Shown: positions 1 to 10,252 of the stretch, piece by piece
Layout: the number at the start of each line of letters is the position of its first letter
Numbering within the stretch: the first letter of the stretch is position 1
Origin: Rhizobium sp. Leaf306
Lineage (GTDB): Bacteria > Pseudomonadota > Alphaproteobacteria > Rhizobiales > Rhizobiaceae
DNA: 64,000 bases
Assembly: GCF_001423425.1 (NCBI RefSeq)
Contig: NZ_LMNX01000001.1
Location: 454,970 to 518,969, forward strand
Direction: 5' to 3'
Made by a program: the position numbers and the translations under genes
The notes under the pieces: generated by a model
The model's database searches: none
What the model was told of the DNA's origin: nothing
What the model saw: the letters and a program-made list of their open reading frames with translations, nothing else

Positions 1-1334
1 GGCAGCTGCCGAGCAGGACCGGGGTCTATGACAATGCCGCCGAATATGTCTCGTCGATCCCGACCTATGCGCATCACCTGCGCCGCGCCGGCTATTACAC
101 GGCGCTGTCGGGCAAGATGCATTTCGTCGGACCGGACCAGATGCACGGGTTCGAGGAACGGCTGACCACCGACATCTACCCGGCCGATTTCGGCTGGACG
201 CCGGATTACCGCAAGCCGGGCGAGCGGATCGACTGGTGGTATCACAACATGGGTTCTGTCACTGGTGCTGGCGTTGCCGAGATTTCCAACCAGATGGAAT
301 ATGACGACGAGGTGGCCTTCCTCGCCAACCAGAAGCTCTATCATCTCAGCCGCGACAACGACGACGAAGACCGCAGGCCCTGGGCATTAACGGTGTCGTT
401 CACGCATCCGCACGACCCCTATGTGGCACGCCGGAAGTTCTGGGACCTGTATAACGACTGCGAACACCTGATGCCCGAGGTCGGCATGCTCGCAGAGCAG
501 GATCCGCATTCGGCCCGCATCCTCAAGTCCTGCGACTATCCGGCTTTCGAGATCACCGACGAGCATGTGCGGCGGGCGCGCCAAGGCTATTTCGCCAACA
601 TCTCCTATATCGACGAAAAGGTCGGTGAGCTGGTCGACACGCTGACCCGGACACGGATGCTCGATAACACGTTCATCCTGTTCTGCTCCGACCATGGCGA
701 CATGCTGGGCGAGCGCGGATTGTGGTTCAAGATGAACTTCTTCGAGGGGTCATCCAGGGTGCCGCTGATGATCGCCGGTCCTCAGATCACGCCGTCGCTA
801 AACTCCGCGCCGGTTTCCAATCTCGACATCACGCCAACGCTTTGCGATCTCGCCGGCATCTCGATGGACGAGATCATGCCCTGGACCGATGGCGAAAGCC
901 TGAAGCCGGTGATCGATGGCGGCACCCGCACCGCGCCGGTGCTGATGGAATATGCCGCCGAAGCCTCGCATGCGCCGCTGGTGGGCATTCGCGAGGGCAA
1001 GTGGAAATACGTGCATTGCGAGCTCGATCCCGAACAGCTCTACGACCTCGATGCCGACCCCCACGAGCTCAAGAACCTGGCGCATGACCCGGCGCATGCC
1101 GCCGTCATGAACGGGTTTCGCGCCAAGCGGGCGCAAAAGTGGGACATGGCAAAATTCGACGCGGCCGTGCGCGAAAGCCAGGCGCGGCGCTGGGTGGTCT
1201 ATGAAGCGCTGCGCAACGGCGCCTATTACCCGTGGGATCACCAACCCTTGCAGAAAGCCTCGGAGCGCTACATGCGCAACCATATGAACCTCGACAATCT
1301 GGAAGAGTCCAAGCGCTATCCCCGCGGGGAATAG
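1..1334 (+). CDS. betC: Choline-sulfatase (5' end outside window)
   Basis: Hydrolyses choline-O-sulfate to choline and sulfate in the cytoplasm, feeding the betaine pathway encoded next. The reading frame is open from base 3 and has no start in the window, so the protein is cut at its N-terminus. The Cys/Ser that becomes formylglycine in type I sulfatases lies upstream and cannot be checked. Visible sulfatase features include SGKMHFVG near the edge, [13 protein letters not shown] in the middle (metal ligands) and a C-terminal region with [10 protein letters not shown]. The text closely resembles rhizobial BetC. betB follows after 23 bp, in the rhizobial betICBA order; betI would lie to the left. 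Confidence 0.93.
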   Translation, partial: QLPSRTGVYDNAAEYVSSIPTYAHHLRRAGYYTALSGKMHFVGPDQMHGFEERLTTDIYPADFGWTPDYRKPGERIDWWYHNMGSVTGAGVAEISNQMEYDDEVAFLANQKLYHLSRDNDDEDRRPWALTVSFTHPHDPYVARRKFWDLYNDCEHLMPEVGMLAEQDPHSARILKSCDYPAFEITDEHVRRARQGYFANISYIDEKVGELVDTLTRTRMLDNTFILFCSDHGDMLGERGLWFKMNFFEGSSRVPLMIAGPQITPSLNSAPVSNLDITPTLCDLAGISMDEIMPWTDGESLKPVIDGGTRTAPVLMEYAAEASHAPLVGIREGKWKYVHCELDPEQLYDLDADPHELKNLAHDPAHAAVMNGFRAKRAQKWDMAKFDAAVRESQARRWVVYEALRNGAYYPWDHQPLQKASERYMRNHMNLDNLEESKRYPRGE

Positions 1335-1357
1335 GCGCCAAGGAACGGAGAAGACCC

Positions 1358-2821
1358 ATGAAAGCACAACCAGTCGCCAGCCATTTCATCGACGGCGAGT
1401 ATGTCGAGGATACCGATGGCAGCGTCATCGAGAGCCTTTACCCGGCGACGGGTGAAGTGATCGCAAGGTTGCATGCGGCAACGCCCGCCATCGTCGAAAA
1501 GGCGATCGCCGCCGCCAAGCGCGCCCAGCCGGAATGGGCGGCAATGAGCCCGACTGCTCGCGGCCGGATCCTGAAGCGGGCAGCCGAGATCATGCGGACC
1601 CGCAACCGAGAGCTTTCCGAGCTGGAGACGCTCGATACCGGCAAGCCGATCCAGGAGACGATCGTCGCCGACCCGACATCGGGCGCCGACAGTTTCGAGT
1701 TCTTCGGCGGCGTGATCGCGGCCGGAATGAATGGTCAGTACATCCCGCTCGGCGGCGATTTTGCCTATACGAAGCGGGTGCCACTCGGCGTCTGCGTCGG
1801 CATCGGCGCCTGGAACTATCCGCAGCAGATCGCCTGCTGGAAGGGCGCACCGGCGCTCGCCGCCGGCAATGCGATGGTGTTCAAGCCGTCCGAAAACACG
1901 CCGCTCGGCGCGCTCAAGATCGCCGAGATCCTGATCGAGGCCGGCCTGCCGAAGGGCCTCTTCAACGTTATCCAGGGCGACCGGACGACCGGACCGCTTC
2001 TGGTCGAACACCCTGATGTGGCCAAGGTGTCGCTGACCGGCTCGGTGCCGACTGGCCGCAAGGTGGCGGCGAGCGCTGCCGGCAACCTCAAGCATGTGAC
2101 GATGGAACTGGGCGGCAAGTCGCCGCTGATCGTGTTCGAGGATGCCGATATCGATTCCGCCATCGGTGGGGCGATGCTCGGCAATTTCTATTCGACCGGA
2201 CAGGTCTGCTCCAACGGCACCCGCGTGTTCGTGCAGAAGGCGATCCGGGACGAATTCCTGTCGCGGCTGAAGGCCCGCACCGAAAAGATGGTGATCGGCG
2301 ACCCGATGGACGAGGCAACCCAGGTGGGGCCGATGGTCTCCTTCGATCAACGCCAGAAGGTGATGTCCTATATCGAAAAAGGCATCTCGGAAGGCGCGAC
2401 GGTCGTCACCGGCGGCGGCATTCCCAACAATGTCTCGGGCGAAGGCTATTACATCCAGCCGACGGTGTTTGCCGACGTCACCGACGACATGACCATCGCC
2501 CGTGAAGAGATCTTCGGACCCGTCATGTGCGTGCTCGACTTCGATAACGAGGAAGAGGTGATCGCGCGCGCCAACGCGACCGAATTCGGCCTCTCCGCCG
2601 GGGTCTTTACCGCCGATCTGACACGCGGCCATCGCGTCGCCGATCTTCTCGAAGCGGGCACGCTTTGGATCAACACCTACAATCTCTGCCCGGTAGAAAT
2701 CCCCTTCGGCGGATCAAAACAATCGGGCTTCGGCCGCGAAAACTCGCTTGCGGCGCTGGAGCATTATTCGGAGCTGAAGACGGTCTATGTGGGAATGGGC
2801 AAGGTCGAGGCGCCGTATTGA
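1358..2821 (+). CDS. betB: Betaine-aldehyde dehydrogenase
   Basis: NAD(P)-dependent oxidation of betaine aldehyde to glycine betaine, the second step of choline conversion. The 487-residue length is normal for the family. The catalytic residues are visible: Glu250 in MELGG and Cys284 in GQVCSNG. The C-terminal [13 protein letters not shown] segment is typical of ALDH9/BetB. The ATG at 1358 was chosen because the upstream extension reads through the end of betC; a purine-rich AAGGAACGGAG precedes it. It lies 23 bp after betC and 145 bp before betA, with a palindromic repeat in the betA gap. Confidence 0.95.
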   Translation: MKAQPVASHFIDGEYVEDTDGSVIESLYPATGEVIARLHAATPAIVEKAIAAAKRAQPEWAAMSPTARGRILKRAAEIMRTRNRELSELETLDTGKPIQETIVADPTSGADSFEFFGGVIAAGMNGQYIPLGGDFAYTKRVPLGVCVGIGAWNYPQQIACWKGAPALAAGNAMVFKPSENTPLGALKIAEILIEAGLPKGLFNVIQGDRTTGPLLVEHPDVAKVSLTGSVPTGRKVAASAAGNLKHVTMELGGKSPLIVFEDADIDSAIGGAMLGNFYSTGQVCSNGTRVFVQKAIRDEFLSRLKARTEKMVIGDPMDEATQVGPMVSFDQRQKVMSYIEKGISEGATVVTGGGIPNNVSGEGYYIQPTVFADVTDDMTIAREEIFGPVMCVLDFDNEEEVIARANATEFGLSAGVFTADLTRGHRVADLLEAGTLWINTYNLCPVEIPFGGSKQSGFGRENSLAALEHYSELKTVYVGMGKVEAPY

Positions 2822-2825
2822 ACTT

Positions 2826-2931
2826 CATCTCCCCCTTGAGGGGGGAGGTCGCAGCAAAGCTGCGGGTGGGGGTGACCTTTTTTCTACCCCACCCAATTCA
2901 CCCCACCCCCCCCTCAAGGGGAGGGTAAGGT
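2826..2931. repeat. Palindromic intergenic repeat (RIME-like) between betB and betA
   Basis: About 105 bp bounded by inverted arms: CCCCCTTGAGGGGGGAGGT on the left and, on the right, its near-reverse complement in the CCCCTCAAGGGGAGGG stretch. The centre contains a GCAGC-aaa-GCTGC hairpin. Short palindromic elements of this style are frequent between genes in Rhizobiaceae (RIME and related families). The exact family is my inference. It sits inside an operon, so a role in mRNA processing or attenuation between betB and betA is possible. Confidence 0.6.
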
Positions 2932-2966
2932 TGCCATTGGCTTCTGCTCAACATGAAAGCTCGGAT

Positions 2967-4619
2967 ATGAAAAGTGCAGATTTCGTCATCATCGGCTCGG
3001 GTTCGGCGGGTTCGGCCATGGCCTATCGGCTGTCCGAGGACGGGAAGCATTCGGTCATCGTGATCGAGGCGGGCGGTACCGATTATGGTCCGTTTATCCA
3101 GATGCCGGCGGCACTTGCCTGGCCGATGAGCATGAAGCGCTACAACTGGGGATATTATTCGGAGCCGGAACTGAACCTCGGCAACCGGCGGATTACCGCG
3201 CCGCGGGGCAAGGTGCTGGGTGGGTCTTCGTCGATCAATGGTCTCGTCTATGTGCGCGGCCATGCGGAAGACTACAACCGCTGGGAGGATCTCGGCGCGA
3301 CCGGCTGGTCTTATGCGGATGTGCTGCCCTATTTCAAGCGGATGGAAACGGCCCACGGCGGCGAAGCGGGATGGCGCGGCACGGATGGGCCGATGCATGT
3401 TCAGCGCGGGCCGATGACCAATCCGCTGTTCCACGCCTTTATCCGGGCGGGCGCAGAGGCCGGTTTCGAGACCACCGACGATTATAACGGATCGAAGCAG
3501 GAAGGCTTCGGGCTGATGGAGCAGACGATCCATGACGGTCGCCGCTGGTCTGCTGCCAACGCCTATCTGCGGCCGGCGATGAAGCGGAAGAATGTCGAAG
3601 TCGTCTATGGCCTCGCGCAGAAGGTCGTGATCGAGAACGGTCGTGCGATTGGCGTCGAAGTTCTGCGGAGGGGCGTGCCGGAAGTGGTGAAGGCGAACCG
3701 CGAGGTGATCATTGCCGCCTCGTCGTTCAACTCGCCGAAACTCTTGATGCTGTCGGGGATCGGGCCGGCGGCGCATCTGAAGGAGATGGGGATCGAGGTC
3801 GTGGCCGACCGGCCGGGCGTCGGTGCCAACCTGCAGGATCACATGGAGTTCTATTTCCAGCAGATCTCGACCAAGCCTGTCTCGCTCTATTCCTGGCTGC
3901 CCTGGTTCTGGCAGGGCGTGGCGGGTGCCCAGTGGCTGATGACCAAGGGTGGCCTTGGCGCTTCCAACCAGTTCGAGGCCTGCGCCTTCCTCCGCTCGGA
4001 GCCCGGCCTGAAACAGCCGGATATCCAGTATCACTTTTTGCCTGTTGCGATTTCATACGACGGCAAGGCGGCGGCGAAGAGCCACGGGTTCCAGGTGCAT
4101 GTGGGCTACAACCTGTCGAAGTCACGCGGCGCGGTAACGCTGCGATCCTCCGATCCGAAAGACGATCCTGTCATCCGCTTCAACTACATGAGCCACGAGG
4201 AAGACTGGATTAAGTTCCGCCACTGCGTGCGGTTGACGCGCGAGATCTTCAGCCAAAAGGCGTTCGACGATTATCGCGGGCCGGAGATCCAGCCGGGCGA
4301 ACAGGTTGAGAGCGACGAGGAGATCGATGCCTTCCTGCGCGAGCATCTGGAAAGCGCCTATCATCCCTGCGGCACCTGCCGGATGGGCCGGGCCGATGAT
4401 CCCATGGCCGTGGTCGATCCGGAATGCCGGGTGATCGGCGTCGAGGGGCTGCGGGTAGCCGACAGTTCGATCTTCCCGCATGTGACCTATGGCAACCTCA
4501 ACGGCCCGTCGATCATGACCGGCGAGAAGGCGGCGGATCATATTCTGGGCAAGCAGCCCCTGCCCCGCAGCAATCAGGAACCCTGGGTCAATCCGAGAGC
4601 GGCGATGAGCGACCGCTAA
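2967..4619 (+). CDS. betA: Choline dehydrogenase (FAD, GMC family)
   Basis: Membrane-associated flavoenzyme of the GMC oxidoreductase family that oxidises choline to betaine aldehyde. The 550-residue length fits BetA. An N-terminal dinucleotide fold reads [15 protein letters not shown] (about residues 8-22), the GMC signature [18 protein letters not shown] follows near 83, and the catalytic His466 lies in HPCGTCRMG. The ATG at 2967 is chosen because the longer open frame runs back into the palindromic repeat. The gene converges on the toxin gene at 4632-4931 with only 12 bp between. Confidence 0.95.
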   Translation: MKSADFVIIGSGSAGSAMAYRLSEDGKHSVIVIEAGGTDYGPFIQMPAALAWPMSMKRYNWGYYSEPELNLGNRRITAPRGKVLGGSSSINGLVYVRGHAEDYNRWEDLGATGWSYADVLPYFKRMETAHGGEAGWRGTDGPMHVQRGPMTNPLFHAFIRAGAEAGFETTDDYNGSKQEGFGLMEQTIHDGRRWSAANAYLRPAMKRKNVEVVYGLAQKVVIENGRAIGVEVLRRGVPEVVKANREVIIAASSFNSPKLLMLSGIGPAAHLKEMGIEVVADRPGVGANLQDHMEFYFQQISTKPVSLYSWLPWFWQGVAGAQWLMTKGGLGASNQFEACAFLRSEPGLKQPDIQYHFLPVAISYDGKAAAKSHGFQVHVGYNLSKSRGAVTLRSSDPKDDPVIRFNYMSHEEDWIKFRHCVRLTREIFSQKAFDDYRGPEIQPGEQVESDEEIDAFLREHLESAYHPCGTCRMGRADDPMAVVDPECRVIGVEGLRVADSSIFPHVTYGNLNGPSIMTGEKAADHILGKQPLPRSNQEPWVNPRAAMSDR

Positions 4620-4631
4620 GGTCGTGCGGCG

Positions 4632-4931
4632 TCAGTGGTAGTCGTCCTCGCGCTGGTGGCGGATGGCGAGAACGGTGACGGTTTGATCGTCAATGAGCTT
4701 GAAGAGAATGAGGTAGCCGGAAGAACCAAATGGCACGACCAACTCCCGGACGAGGGGATCTTCCCTGGAAGCACGCCTCGCCATCAGTGGAAAGTCAATC
4801 AGGATAGCAAGTGCTTTCTTTATAGCCGTAATCGCCCGGATCGCTTGATCAGGATCTCGCTCAATGAGGAAATCCGCCAGCCTGTCCATATCCTCAAAGA
4901 ATGCTGCGGTGTATACCAGCCTGACGGTCAT
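4632..4931 (-). CDS. ParE/RelE-family toxin
   Basis: A 99-residue protein with the ParE/RelE layout: an N-terminal Tyr-containing strand (VRLVYTAAFFEDM), a helix-rich segment with repeated Ala/Ile, a basic RRASREDPLVREL stretch, and a C-terminal VTVLAIRHQRED strand. ParE toxins usually target DNA gyrase and RelE toxins cut mRNA; this text fits ParE better, but the target is not provable here. The start ATG overlaps the antitoxin stop by 4 bases (ATGA), so the antitoxin is translated first and coupled. Confidence 0.85.
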   Translation of the reverse strand: MTVRLVYTAAFFEDMDRLADFLIERDPDQAIRAITAIKKALAILIDFPLMARRASREDPLVRELVVPFGSSGYLILFKLIDDQTVTVLAIRHQREDDYH

Positions 4932-5218
4932 CGAGTTTCAACGGCTTTCCTCGCCCTCGCTTTTTCCAGCTTGCTTTCCAACATGTCGAGTACGTCTTGA
5001 TGGCTGTAGTAAACACCGGTGCGCTCAGCTTCGGCCAGACCTGCCAGCCCCCTGGCGATGAACTCCGCCTGGGTCTTTCGGTAGTCGATCTGTCTCTTCA
5101 GCGAGTCCTCGACGAAGGCGGATAGCGTTTCGCCTTCCTTCAGCACGCTTTCGGCAGCCGCGCGGAGTTCCGGGTCGACGCGCAGCGACGGGATGGTTGC
5201 GGTTTTCATTAGCATCAC
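4928..5218 (-). CDS. Antitoxin of the ParE-type module (YlcI/YnfO- or RHH-like)
   Basis: A 96-residue (or 93-residue) protein immediately upstream of the toxin. The N-terminal TATIPSLRVDPELR has the short strand plus helix of ribbon-helix-helix DNA-binding antitoxins. It is followed by an amphipathic helix (LSAFVEDSLKRQIDYRKTQ) and a charged C-terminus that would wrap the toxin. Two starts are possible, 5218 and 5209 (MKTATIPS); the latter fits family starts better. Likely autoregulated by binding the 60-bp gap upstream, where GATGCATGATGC-type half sites occur. Confidence 0.82.
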   Translation of the reverse strand: MMLMKTATIPSLRVDPELRAAAESVLKEGETLSAFVEDSLKRQIDYRKTQAEFIARGLAGLAEAERTGVYYSHQDVLDMLESKLEKARARKAVETR

Positions 5219-5281
5219 CTCATGCGTTGCAAGTGCGATGCATGATGCGCCTGGAAGCTTATTCTGGCAAGTGGATCCGGA

Positions 5282-6652
5282 TCACATCGCGGGCGACGAC
5301 AAAGCCTTGATGCGGTCCACGATCAGCCGGTTGAGGGCGCGGTAGTCGCCATCGAAATGGTGGCCGCCGGGGCGTGAATGGATGAGTGTGCCGGGGGTGT
5401 CCTCGACAGCAGGACAGGCCGTGTCTTCCTCCTCCGTGCCGTAGATGCACTGGATCTTGTGCGGCTCGACCTCGGCGATGTCGTCGACCGGATCGCCCTG
5501 CTTGGCGGCCCCTGCCCAGCCGAGCCAGCCGGTGACGGCGATCTCGAAATCGGCCTGGTGCGAGAGGGCCAGAAGCGAGAGCAACGAGACGGCCTGTCTG
5601 TCTGCCTCGGGCAGCAGTCGATAGGTGGCCGGCAGGATGTTGGCGCCGAAGGAATAGCCGATCAGGACGACGTTTTTGACGTTCCAGCGCTGGCGGTAGG
5701 TGGTTATGATGCGGGAGAGATCGTCGGCCGTCTCCTGCGGTGATTTCTCTGTCCAGAAATAGCGCAGCGCATCGACGCCGACGACCGGAATGCCGTCTTC
5801 CACGAGGTAGGCGGCGAGCTTCTGGTCGATATCGCGCCAGCCGCCATCGCCGGAATAGATGATCGCCAGCGTATCATGCAGCGGCACGACCGAGGTCGGA
5901 ACGATCGGCAGGCCGAGCGGCGACGATGACTGGCGAAGGCGGGCAAGCGTTGTGGAAACGGTTTGCAGCAGCAGGGTTTCCGCAGTTTCGTCCCAGGCGG
6001 TGATCTCGATTGCCGGATGAGTCTGCTTCAGTGCATCCGAGTGGGCTTCACCTGCCGGATCTGCCTGCGGCGTCAACAGAATGCGCACCGGTTCCGGAAG
6101 CGGGCCTGGCGTGAGCCCGTAGGCGACGCCGCCGTCGACCACCGTCTTTGGTGCCGGGGTGCAGAGGATCTTTTCGACGGGAATGGAGGCCAGCGGATCG
6201 ATGGCGATCGTTTCTGCGATCGTGGAGGCCGGGGTCTGGGCGGCGATCGCGAGGGCCAGGGCGCCACCGCCGCCGATGCCGGCGATGACCGGCGGGAGGT
6301 AGGCGGCGATCTCCTGCTCGCGGTGGATCCGGCGGCTCAGTTCCTCGATATCGGAGACGAGATAAAGGCAGGTGCGCTCTTCTTCGCGCTCCAGCGCCTC
6401 GTAGTAGTCGGGCAGATCGACGCCGACGACCACGGCGCCGTCGGCAGCCAGTGCATCGGAGACCGTCTGTTCGCGGTCCGACCAGCCTTCGGTGCCGGAC
6501 AAGAGGAGAACGATGCCGGATGCCTTTGCGTCGGGATAGGCGATGCGGTCGGTCGGCAGGCTTCGAATGCCGGGGCCGGCCCACCACTCAAACGCATTCA
6601 CCGCGGCGGCGACCACGGTGATGCCGGCAACGATTGCTGGCAGAAGCTTCAT
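5282..6652 (-). CDS. acvB: AcvB/VirJ-family lysyl-phosphatidylglycerol hydrolase
   Basis: Exported protein of 456 residues with an N-terminal signal/anchor (MKLLPAIVAGITVVAAAVNA) and two related alpha/beta-hydrolase-like halves. The second half keeps the nucleophile elbow GYSFGA with Ser335 and a late His pair at 431-432 (GGHHFDGDY). The first half has GIGGGGA at the equivalent place and so no serine. In Agrobacterium, AcvB is reported to hydrolyse lysyl-PG in the periplasm and to be needed for virulence; in R. tropici the homologue AtvA is needed for acid tolerance. The start at 6652 was chosen because it overlaps the lpiA stop by 4 bases, whereas the longer frame would lie inside lpiA. Confidence 0.9.
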   Translation of the reverse strand: MKLLPAIVAGITVVAAAVNAFEWWAGPGIRSLPTDRIAYPDAKASGIVLLLSGTEGWSDREQTVSDALAADGAVVVGVDLPDYYEALEREEERTCLYLVSDIEELSRRIHREQEIAAYLPPVIAGIGGGGALALAIAAQTPASTIAETIAIDPLASIPVEKILCTPAPKTVVDGGVAYGLTPGPLPEPVRILLTPQADPAGEAHSDALKQTHPAIEITAWDETAETLLLQTVSTTLARLRQSSSPLGLPIVPTSVVPLHDTLAIIYSGDGGWRDIDQKLAAYLVEDGIPVVGVDALRYFWTEKSPQETADDLSRIITTYRQRWNVKNVVLIGYSFGANILPATYRLLPEADRQAVSLLSLLALSHQADFEIAVTGWLGWAGAAKQGDPVDDIAEVEPHKIQCIYGTEEEDTACPAVEDTPGTLIHSRPGGHHFDGDYRALNRLIVDRIKALSSPAM

Positions 6653-7968
6653 CGGCGAAGGATGCCTCTCAGGCCGCCGGCAATCAGCTTGGTCACGTCG
6701 AACAGGGCCACGAGCGGCATGCCGCGGCCGGAAACGGCAAGGTAGCGCGGCTGCCATTCGGGATCGAATTTCGACTTGAAAGCATGAACGCCGCGGAAAT
6801 TGTAAAAGCGTTCGCCGTTTTCGAAGATGCGGTTGCCGATATGGTTCCAGAGCGGCGCGCGGCGGTGGGTGGCAAGACCTGAAAGCGGTGCCATGCCGAG
6901 ATTGAGCGTGCGATACCCTTCCGCCTTGAAGTGCTCCATGATGCGCACGAAGAGCAGATCCATCATGCCGCGATGGGTGTTGGGCACATGCCGCATCAGG
7001 TCGATAAAGGCATCGCCGTTGGAACTCGTCGCATGGATATTGGCGAAGGCGACGATGCGGCCTTCGAGACGGATGACGGCGACAGGTCCGGCGGCCACAT
7101 AGGCAGGCTGGAAGGTGCCGAGCGAAAAGCCCTTTTCGGCGGCGTTATGGGCGGCAAGCCAGGCGCGGGAAACGCCAATAAGCTCGTCCATCACGCCGGG
7201 CACGGCTTCGGCCGGCAGCAGCGAGAATTCCAGCCCGTCGCGTTCGGCACGGTTGATCGAGCGGCGCAGTTTCAGCCAGGCGCCGCCTTTCAGATCGAAA
7301 TCGGTCAGGTGGACAACGGCCTGTTCGCCGAGCTTGTAGGGCTTCAGACCCGCCTCGACTGCGCAGGGCAGAAACTCGGGCGAGACCTGGTAGAACACGG
7401 CGCGGCAGCCATCGCGACGCGCGGCGTTCATGAACTTGACGATCAGTCCCGGCCACGCCCTGCGGCAGCCGACCGGATCAAACAGCGCCGCCCAGGACCG
7501 GCCGGAGCGGGCATACATGACGAAGGCATTGCCGCAATCGGAAAACAGCACCTTCTTGTCGCCGAGCCGCACGAGGCCGGCGCTGGCATTGGGCTGGAGC
7601 GCCAGGATATCGAGCGCTCTCTGCAGGTCTTCGCCGGATGGAATACGGGAGACGGGCCGCGGAATGCGCAGGTGACGGCTGGCGGCGAGCGTGCCGACGA
7701 AAGCGACAGTAACGAAGCCGGCCGAGACGCGGGTCGTGACATCGCCGATGATGAGATGCCAGGCGACTGCGAGCAGGTTCTCTTCCAGAAATACGTAGAG
7801 TGACAGCGCCACGGTGAAGGCGATCAGCGCGAAATAGAAGGCAAGGCCGCGATTGCCGAGAATCTCCGCCAAGCGCTCGGCGAGAAATCTGCCGATCTGA
7901 CCCGCAGCGGAGACCGCTCCACCCTCCGCAACGGCGGGGGCCATCGTTTCATGCGCAATATCTGCCAT
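6649..7968 (-). CDS. lpiA: Lysyl-phosphatidylglycerol synthase, short form (LpiA/MprF C-terminal domain)
   Basis: Transfers lysine from Lys-tRNA to phosphatidylglycerol, making the membrane less anionic. Residues from about 110 to 430 form the DUF2156/GNAT-like synthase domain (HATSSNGDAFIDLMRH, LNLGMAPLSGL, FYNFRGVHAFKSKFDPEW). Before it are only two hydrophobic segments (about 43-62 and 67-98). Family members usually carry a large N-terminal flippase domain and total about 850 residues; this one has 439. Only 160 bp separate its start from cysA, so the missing half is not encoded next to it. acvB is coupled downstream. Rhizobial homologues are acid-inducible; no regulatory site was identified. 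Confidence 0.88.
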   Translation of the reverse strand: MADIAHETMAPAVAEGGAVSAAGQIGRFLAERLAEILGNRGLAFYFALIAFTVALSLYVFLEENLLAVAWHLIIGDVTTRVSAGFVTVAFVGTLAASRHLRIPRPVSRIPSGEDLQRALDILALQPNASAGLVRLGDKKVLFSDCGNAFVMYARSGRSWAALFDPVGCRRAWPGLIVKFMNAARRDGCRAVFYQVSPEFLPCAVEAGLKPYKLGEQAVVHLTDFDLKGGAWLKLRRSINRAERDGLEFSLLPAEAVPGVMDELIGVSRAWLAAHNAAEKGFSLGTFQPAYVAAGPVAVIRLEGRIVAFANIHATSSNGDAFIDLMRHVPNTHRGMMDLLFVRIMEHFKAEGYRTLNLGMAPLSGLATHRRAPLWNHIGNRIFENGERFYNFRGVHAFKSKFDPEWQPRYLAVSGRGMPLVALFDVTKLIAGGLRGILRR

Positions 7969-8098
7969 AGGGGACCTGTCGGACTATCGAACTGCGAGCT
8001 TCATAGCGCGTTTTGATTTACCGAAGCTTACGCGCGCAGGCTGCATATCAGCATCCGATGCCGCCGAAATTGATGGGGATCAATTTAAAGTTGGAAAA

Positions 8099-8121
8099 GC
8101 TGGTACCTAAGCGGTACCAGC
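8099..8121 (-). terminator. Hairpin terminator after the sulfate-transport operon
   Basis: Perfect 9-bp inverted repeat GCTGGTACC/GGTACCAGC with a 5-base loop, 8 bp beyond the cysA stop. Read on the minus strand it is followed by TTTTCC, so it fits a Rho-independent terminator for the cys operon. It leaves roughly 130 bp for an lpiA promoter. Confidence 0.7.
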
Positions 8122-8128
8122 CCCCCTG

Positions 8129-9178
8129 TCATCGGCCGAATATCTTCCAGCGGGTCGGACGGAACCTTGCTTCGGAGCCGAGCTCGATCGGTGCGTGCAG
8201 CGGCACCTCGATCTCCACATGGAATGGCTCGTGGTTGTTGCTTCCACCGGGGTTGGAGATATCGATCTCGGCGATGCGGGTGCCGGCCAGACGGCGCGAG
8301 GCGGTGACCTTGCCGAACAGCGCGTCCCGCTCCTGCGTCAGTTCCACGTCTTCGGGGCGGAAATACAGATCGCCAGAACTGTTCGCCTCTCCGGAAACGC
8401 CGATCGGCTCGCCCTGGAACAGCACGGTGCCGTCCTTTACCTCGACCGGCAGATGCGAGGATTCACCGATGAAGGAGAACACGAAGGGCGATCCCGGCCG
8501 ATCATAGACGTCGTCCGCCGAGCCGACCTGCTCGATCTTGCCCTGGCTCATGACGACGACGCGGTCGGCGAGCTCCAGCGCTTCTTCCTGGTCGTGGGTG
8601 ACGAAGACGGTGGTGTGGCCGGTGCGATCGTGAAACTCGCGCAGCCAGCGGCGCAGTTCCTTGCGGACTTTTGCATCGAGCGCGCCGAAGGGTTCGTCGA
8701 GCAGCAGGATGCGCGGCTCGATCGCCATGGCGCGGGCCAGTGCCACACGCTGGCGCTGGCCGCCGGAAAGCTGGTTCGGATAGCGCTTTTCGAGCCCCGA
8801 AAGCTGGACCATATCGAGGAGGTCAGAGACGCGCTTGCGGATCTCGGTCTTGGACGGGCGGCTGGCGGAGGGGCGGACCTTCAGGCCGAAGCCGATGTTT
8901 TCGGCGACCGTCATATGCCGGAACAGGGCGTAATGCTGGAACACGAAGCCGACATTTCGATCCTGCACGGAATGATGCGAGGCATCTTCGGCGCCGAAGA
9001 AGATCTGGCCGGCGGTTGGAAAATCCAGCCCGGCGATCAGCCGCAGCAGCGTCGTCTTGCCGGAACCGGACGGACCGAGCAGCGCGATCAGTTCGCCGGA
9101 CGCGATTTTCAGCGACACGTCGTTCAGCGCGGCGAAGCGGTCGAATTCCTTGCGGATATTGTTGATGCTAACTTCCAT
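8129..9178 (-). CDS. cysA: Sulfate/thiosulfate ABC transporter ATPase
   Basis: ATP-binding subunit of the sulfate importer on the cytoplasmic face. 349 residues. Walker A is GPSGSGKT (residues 35-42), signature LSGGQRQR, Walker B ILLLDEP and the switch His in FVTHDQEEA. The C-terminal extension (from about 240) is the TOBE-type regulatory domain of CysA. The start at 9178 ([10 protein letters not shown]) sits 13 bp after the cysW stop; a longer open frame upstream overlaps cysW and is rejected. Last gene of the operon. Confidence 0.95.
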   Translation of the reverse strand: MEVSINNIRKEFDRFAALNDVSLKIASGELIALLGPSGSGKTTLLRLIAGLDFPTAGQIFFGAEDASHHSVQDRNVGFVFQHYALFRHMTVAENIGFGLKVRPSASRPSKTEIRKRVSDLLDMVQLSGLEKRYPNQLSGGQRQRVALARAMAIEPRILLLDEPFGALDAKVRKELRRWLREFHDRTGHTTVFVTHDQEEALELADRVVVMSQGKIEQVGSADDVYDRPGSPFVFSFIGESSHLPVEVKDGTVLFQGEPIGVSGEANSSGDLYFRPEDVELTQERDALFGKVTASRRLAGTRIAEIDISNPGGSNNHEPFHVEIEVPLHAPIELGSEARFRPTRWKIFGR

Positions 9179-9191
9179 AGAGCGGGAGCCT

Positions 9192-10055
9192 TTAATGTCT
9201 GCCGCCGGCCGAGCCGGCACCGAACCGAAGTTCGAGAAGGGTTTTGAGAGCGAGCGTGACGAGCGCCAGAAGTGCCAGCAGCGAGGCCACCGCGAAGGCT
9301 GCGACCATGTTGTACTCATTGTAGAGTATCTCCACATGCAGCGGCATCGTGTTGGTGAGCCCGCGGATGCGGCCTGATACGACCGAGACGGCACCGAATT
9401 CGCCCATGGCGCGGGCATTGCAGAGAAGCACGCCATAAAGCAGGCCCCACTTGATATTCGGCAGCGTCACATACCAGAAGGTCTGCCAGCCGGTTGCGCC
9501 GAGAGACAGCGCCGCCTCCTCGTCGCCGGTACCCTGGTCCTGCATCAGCGGGATCAGTTCGCGGGCGATAAAGGGGAAGGTGACGAACACGGTGGCGAGC
9601 ACGATGCCGGGCACGGCAAACAGGATCTCGATGCCGTAGCTCTTCAGCCAGGGTCCGAGCACGCTGGCACTGCCGAACAGAAGCACATAGACGAGACCCG
9701 AGATGACCGGCGAGATCGAGAACGGCAGGTCGATCAGGGTGATCAGAAAAGCCTTGCCCTTGAATTCGAACTTGGCGATGGCCCATGCCGCCGCAAGGCC
9801 GAAGACGAGGTTGAGCGGCACGGCGATGGCAGCGACCGTCAACGTCAACCCGATCGCGGCCCAGGCATCGGGTTCGACCAGCGCTTCCTCATAAGCACCC
9901 CAGCCATCGCGAAACGCCTCGACGAAGACCGAGACGAGCGGCAGGAACAGGAAGAAGCCGAGGAAGACGAGCGACACCCCGACGAGGACCAGCTTGGTGG
10001 TGAGGCTTTCATCGGCGGGGCTGCGGAAACGTGTGATGCGGGTGGACTTAGACAT
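9192..10055 (-). CDS. cysW: Sulfate ABC transporter permease
   Basis: Inner-membrane permease of 287 residues with six predicted membrane spans, the first around residues 22-45 ([20 protein letters not shown]). The coupling-helix EAA region reads [21 protein letters not shown], and [11 protein letters not shown] afterwards is typical of CysW. The start at 10055 ([10 protein letters not shown]) is preferred over the upstream frame, which runs into the intergenic repeat. It pairs with CysT to form the translocation path. Confidence 0.93.
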   Translation of the reverse strand: MSKSTRITRFRSPADESLTTKLVLVGVSLVFLGFFLFLPLVSVFVEAFRDGWGAYEEALVEPDAWAAIGLTLTVAAIAVPLNLVFGLAAAWAIAKFEFKGKAFLITLIDLPFSISPVISGLVYVLLFGSASVLGPWLKSYGIEILFAVPGIVLATVFVTFPFIARELIPLMQDQGTGDEEAALSLGATGWQTFWYVTLPNIKWGLLYGVLLCNARAMGEFGAVSVVSGRIRGLTNTMPLHVEILYNEYNMVAAFAVASLLALLALVTLALKTLLELRFGAGSAGGRH

Positions 10056-10127
10056 AAGACAAGACCCTCTCTGCCCTGCCGGGCGACCGGGGACGAGCCA
10101 CAGGTCTCGCCCCGTCCTTCGGCCCTC

Positions 10128-10235
10128 CCACGAGGGCGGAGAACCGACGTGGCAAGCGCTGCGTTCCTGCATCAGAAGGTGCGGCTGGGTTAAGCCCTGC
10201 CCCTTGTGGGGAGGGTTGGGAGGGGTTCTTTTTCA
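10128..10235. repeat. Palindromic intergenic element between cysT and cysW
   Basis: The 197-bp gap between cysT and cysW holds GC-rich inverted motifs such as CCCACGAGGGCGG and CCCCTTGTGGGGAGGG followed by a GGGAGGGGTTCTTTTT tail. It is similar in style to the betB-betA element but not identical. It is probably a member of a dispersed rhizobial intergenic repeat family. The boundaries are approximate. Confidence 0.45.
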
Positions 10236-10252
10236 AGGCAGCTCTGAAAACT

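Noticed and set aside
1316..2632. 438-codon open frame antisense to betB
   Set aside because: Shadow of betB; no start context and no family-like content.
6649..6652. Possible functional link of acvB to the type IV secretion operon at 59-64 kb
   Set aside because: AcvB matters for T-DNA transfer in Agrobacterium, but here it is 53 kb away and coupled to lpiA; the lipid role explains it without the secretion operon.
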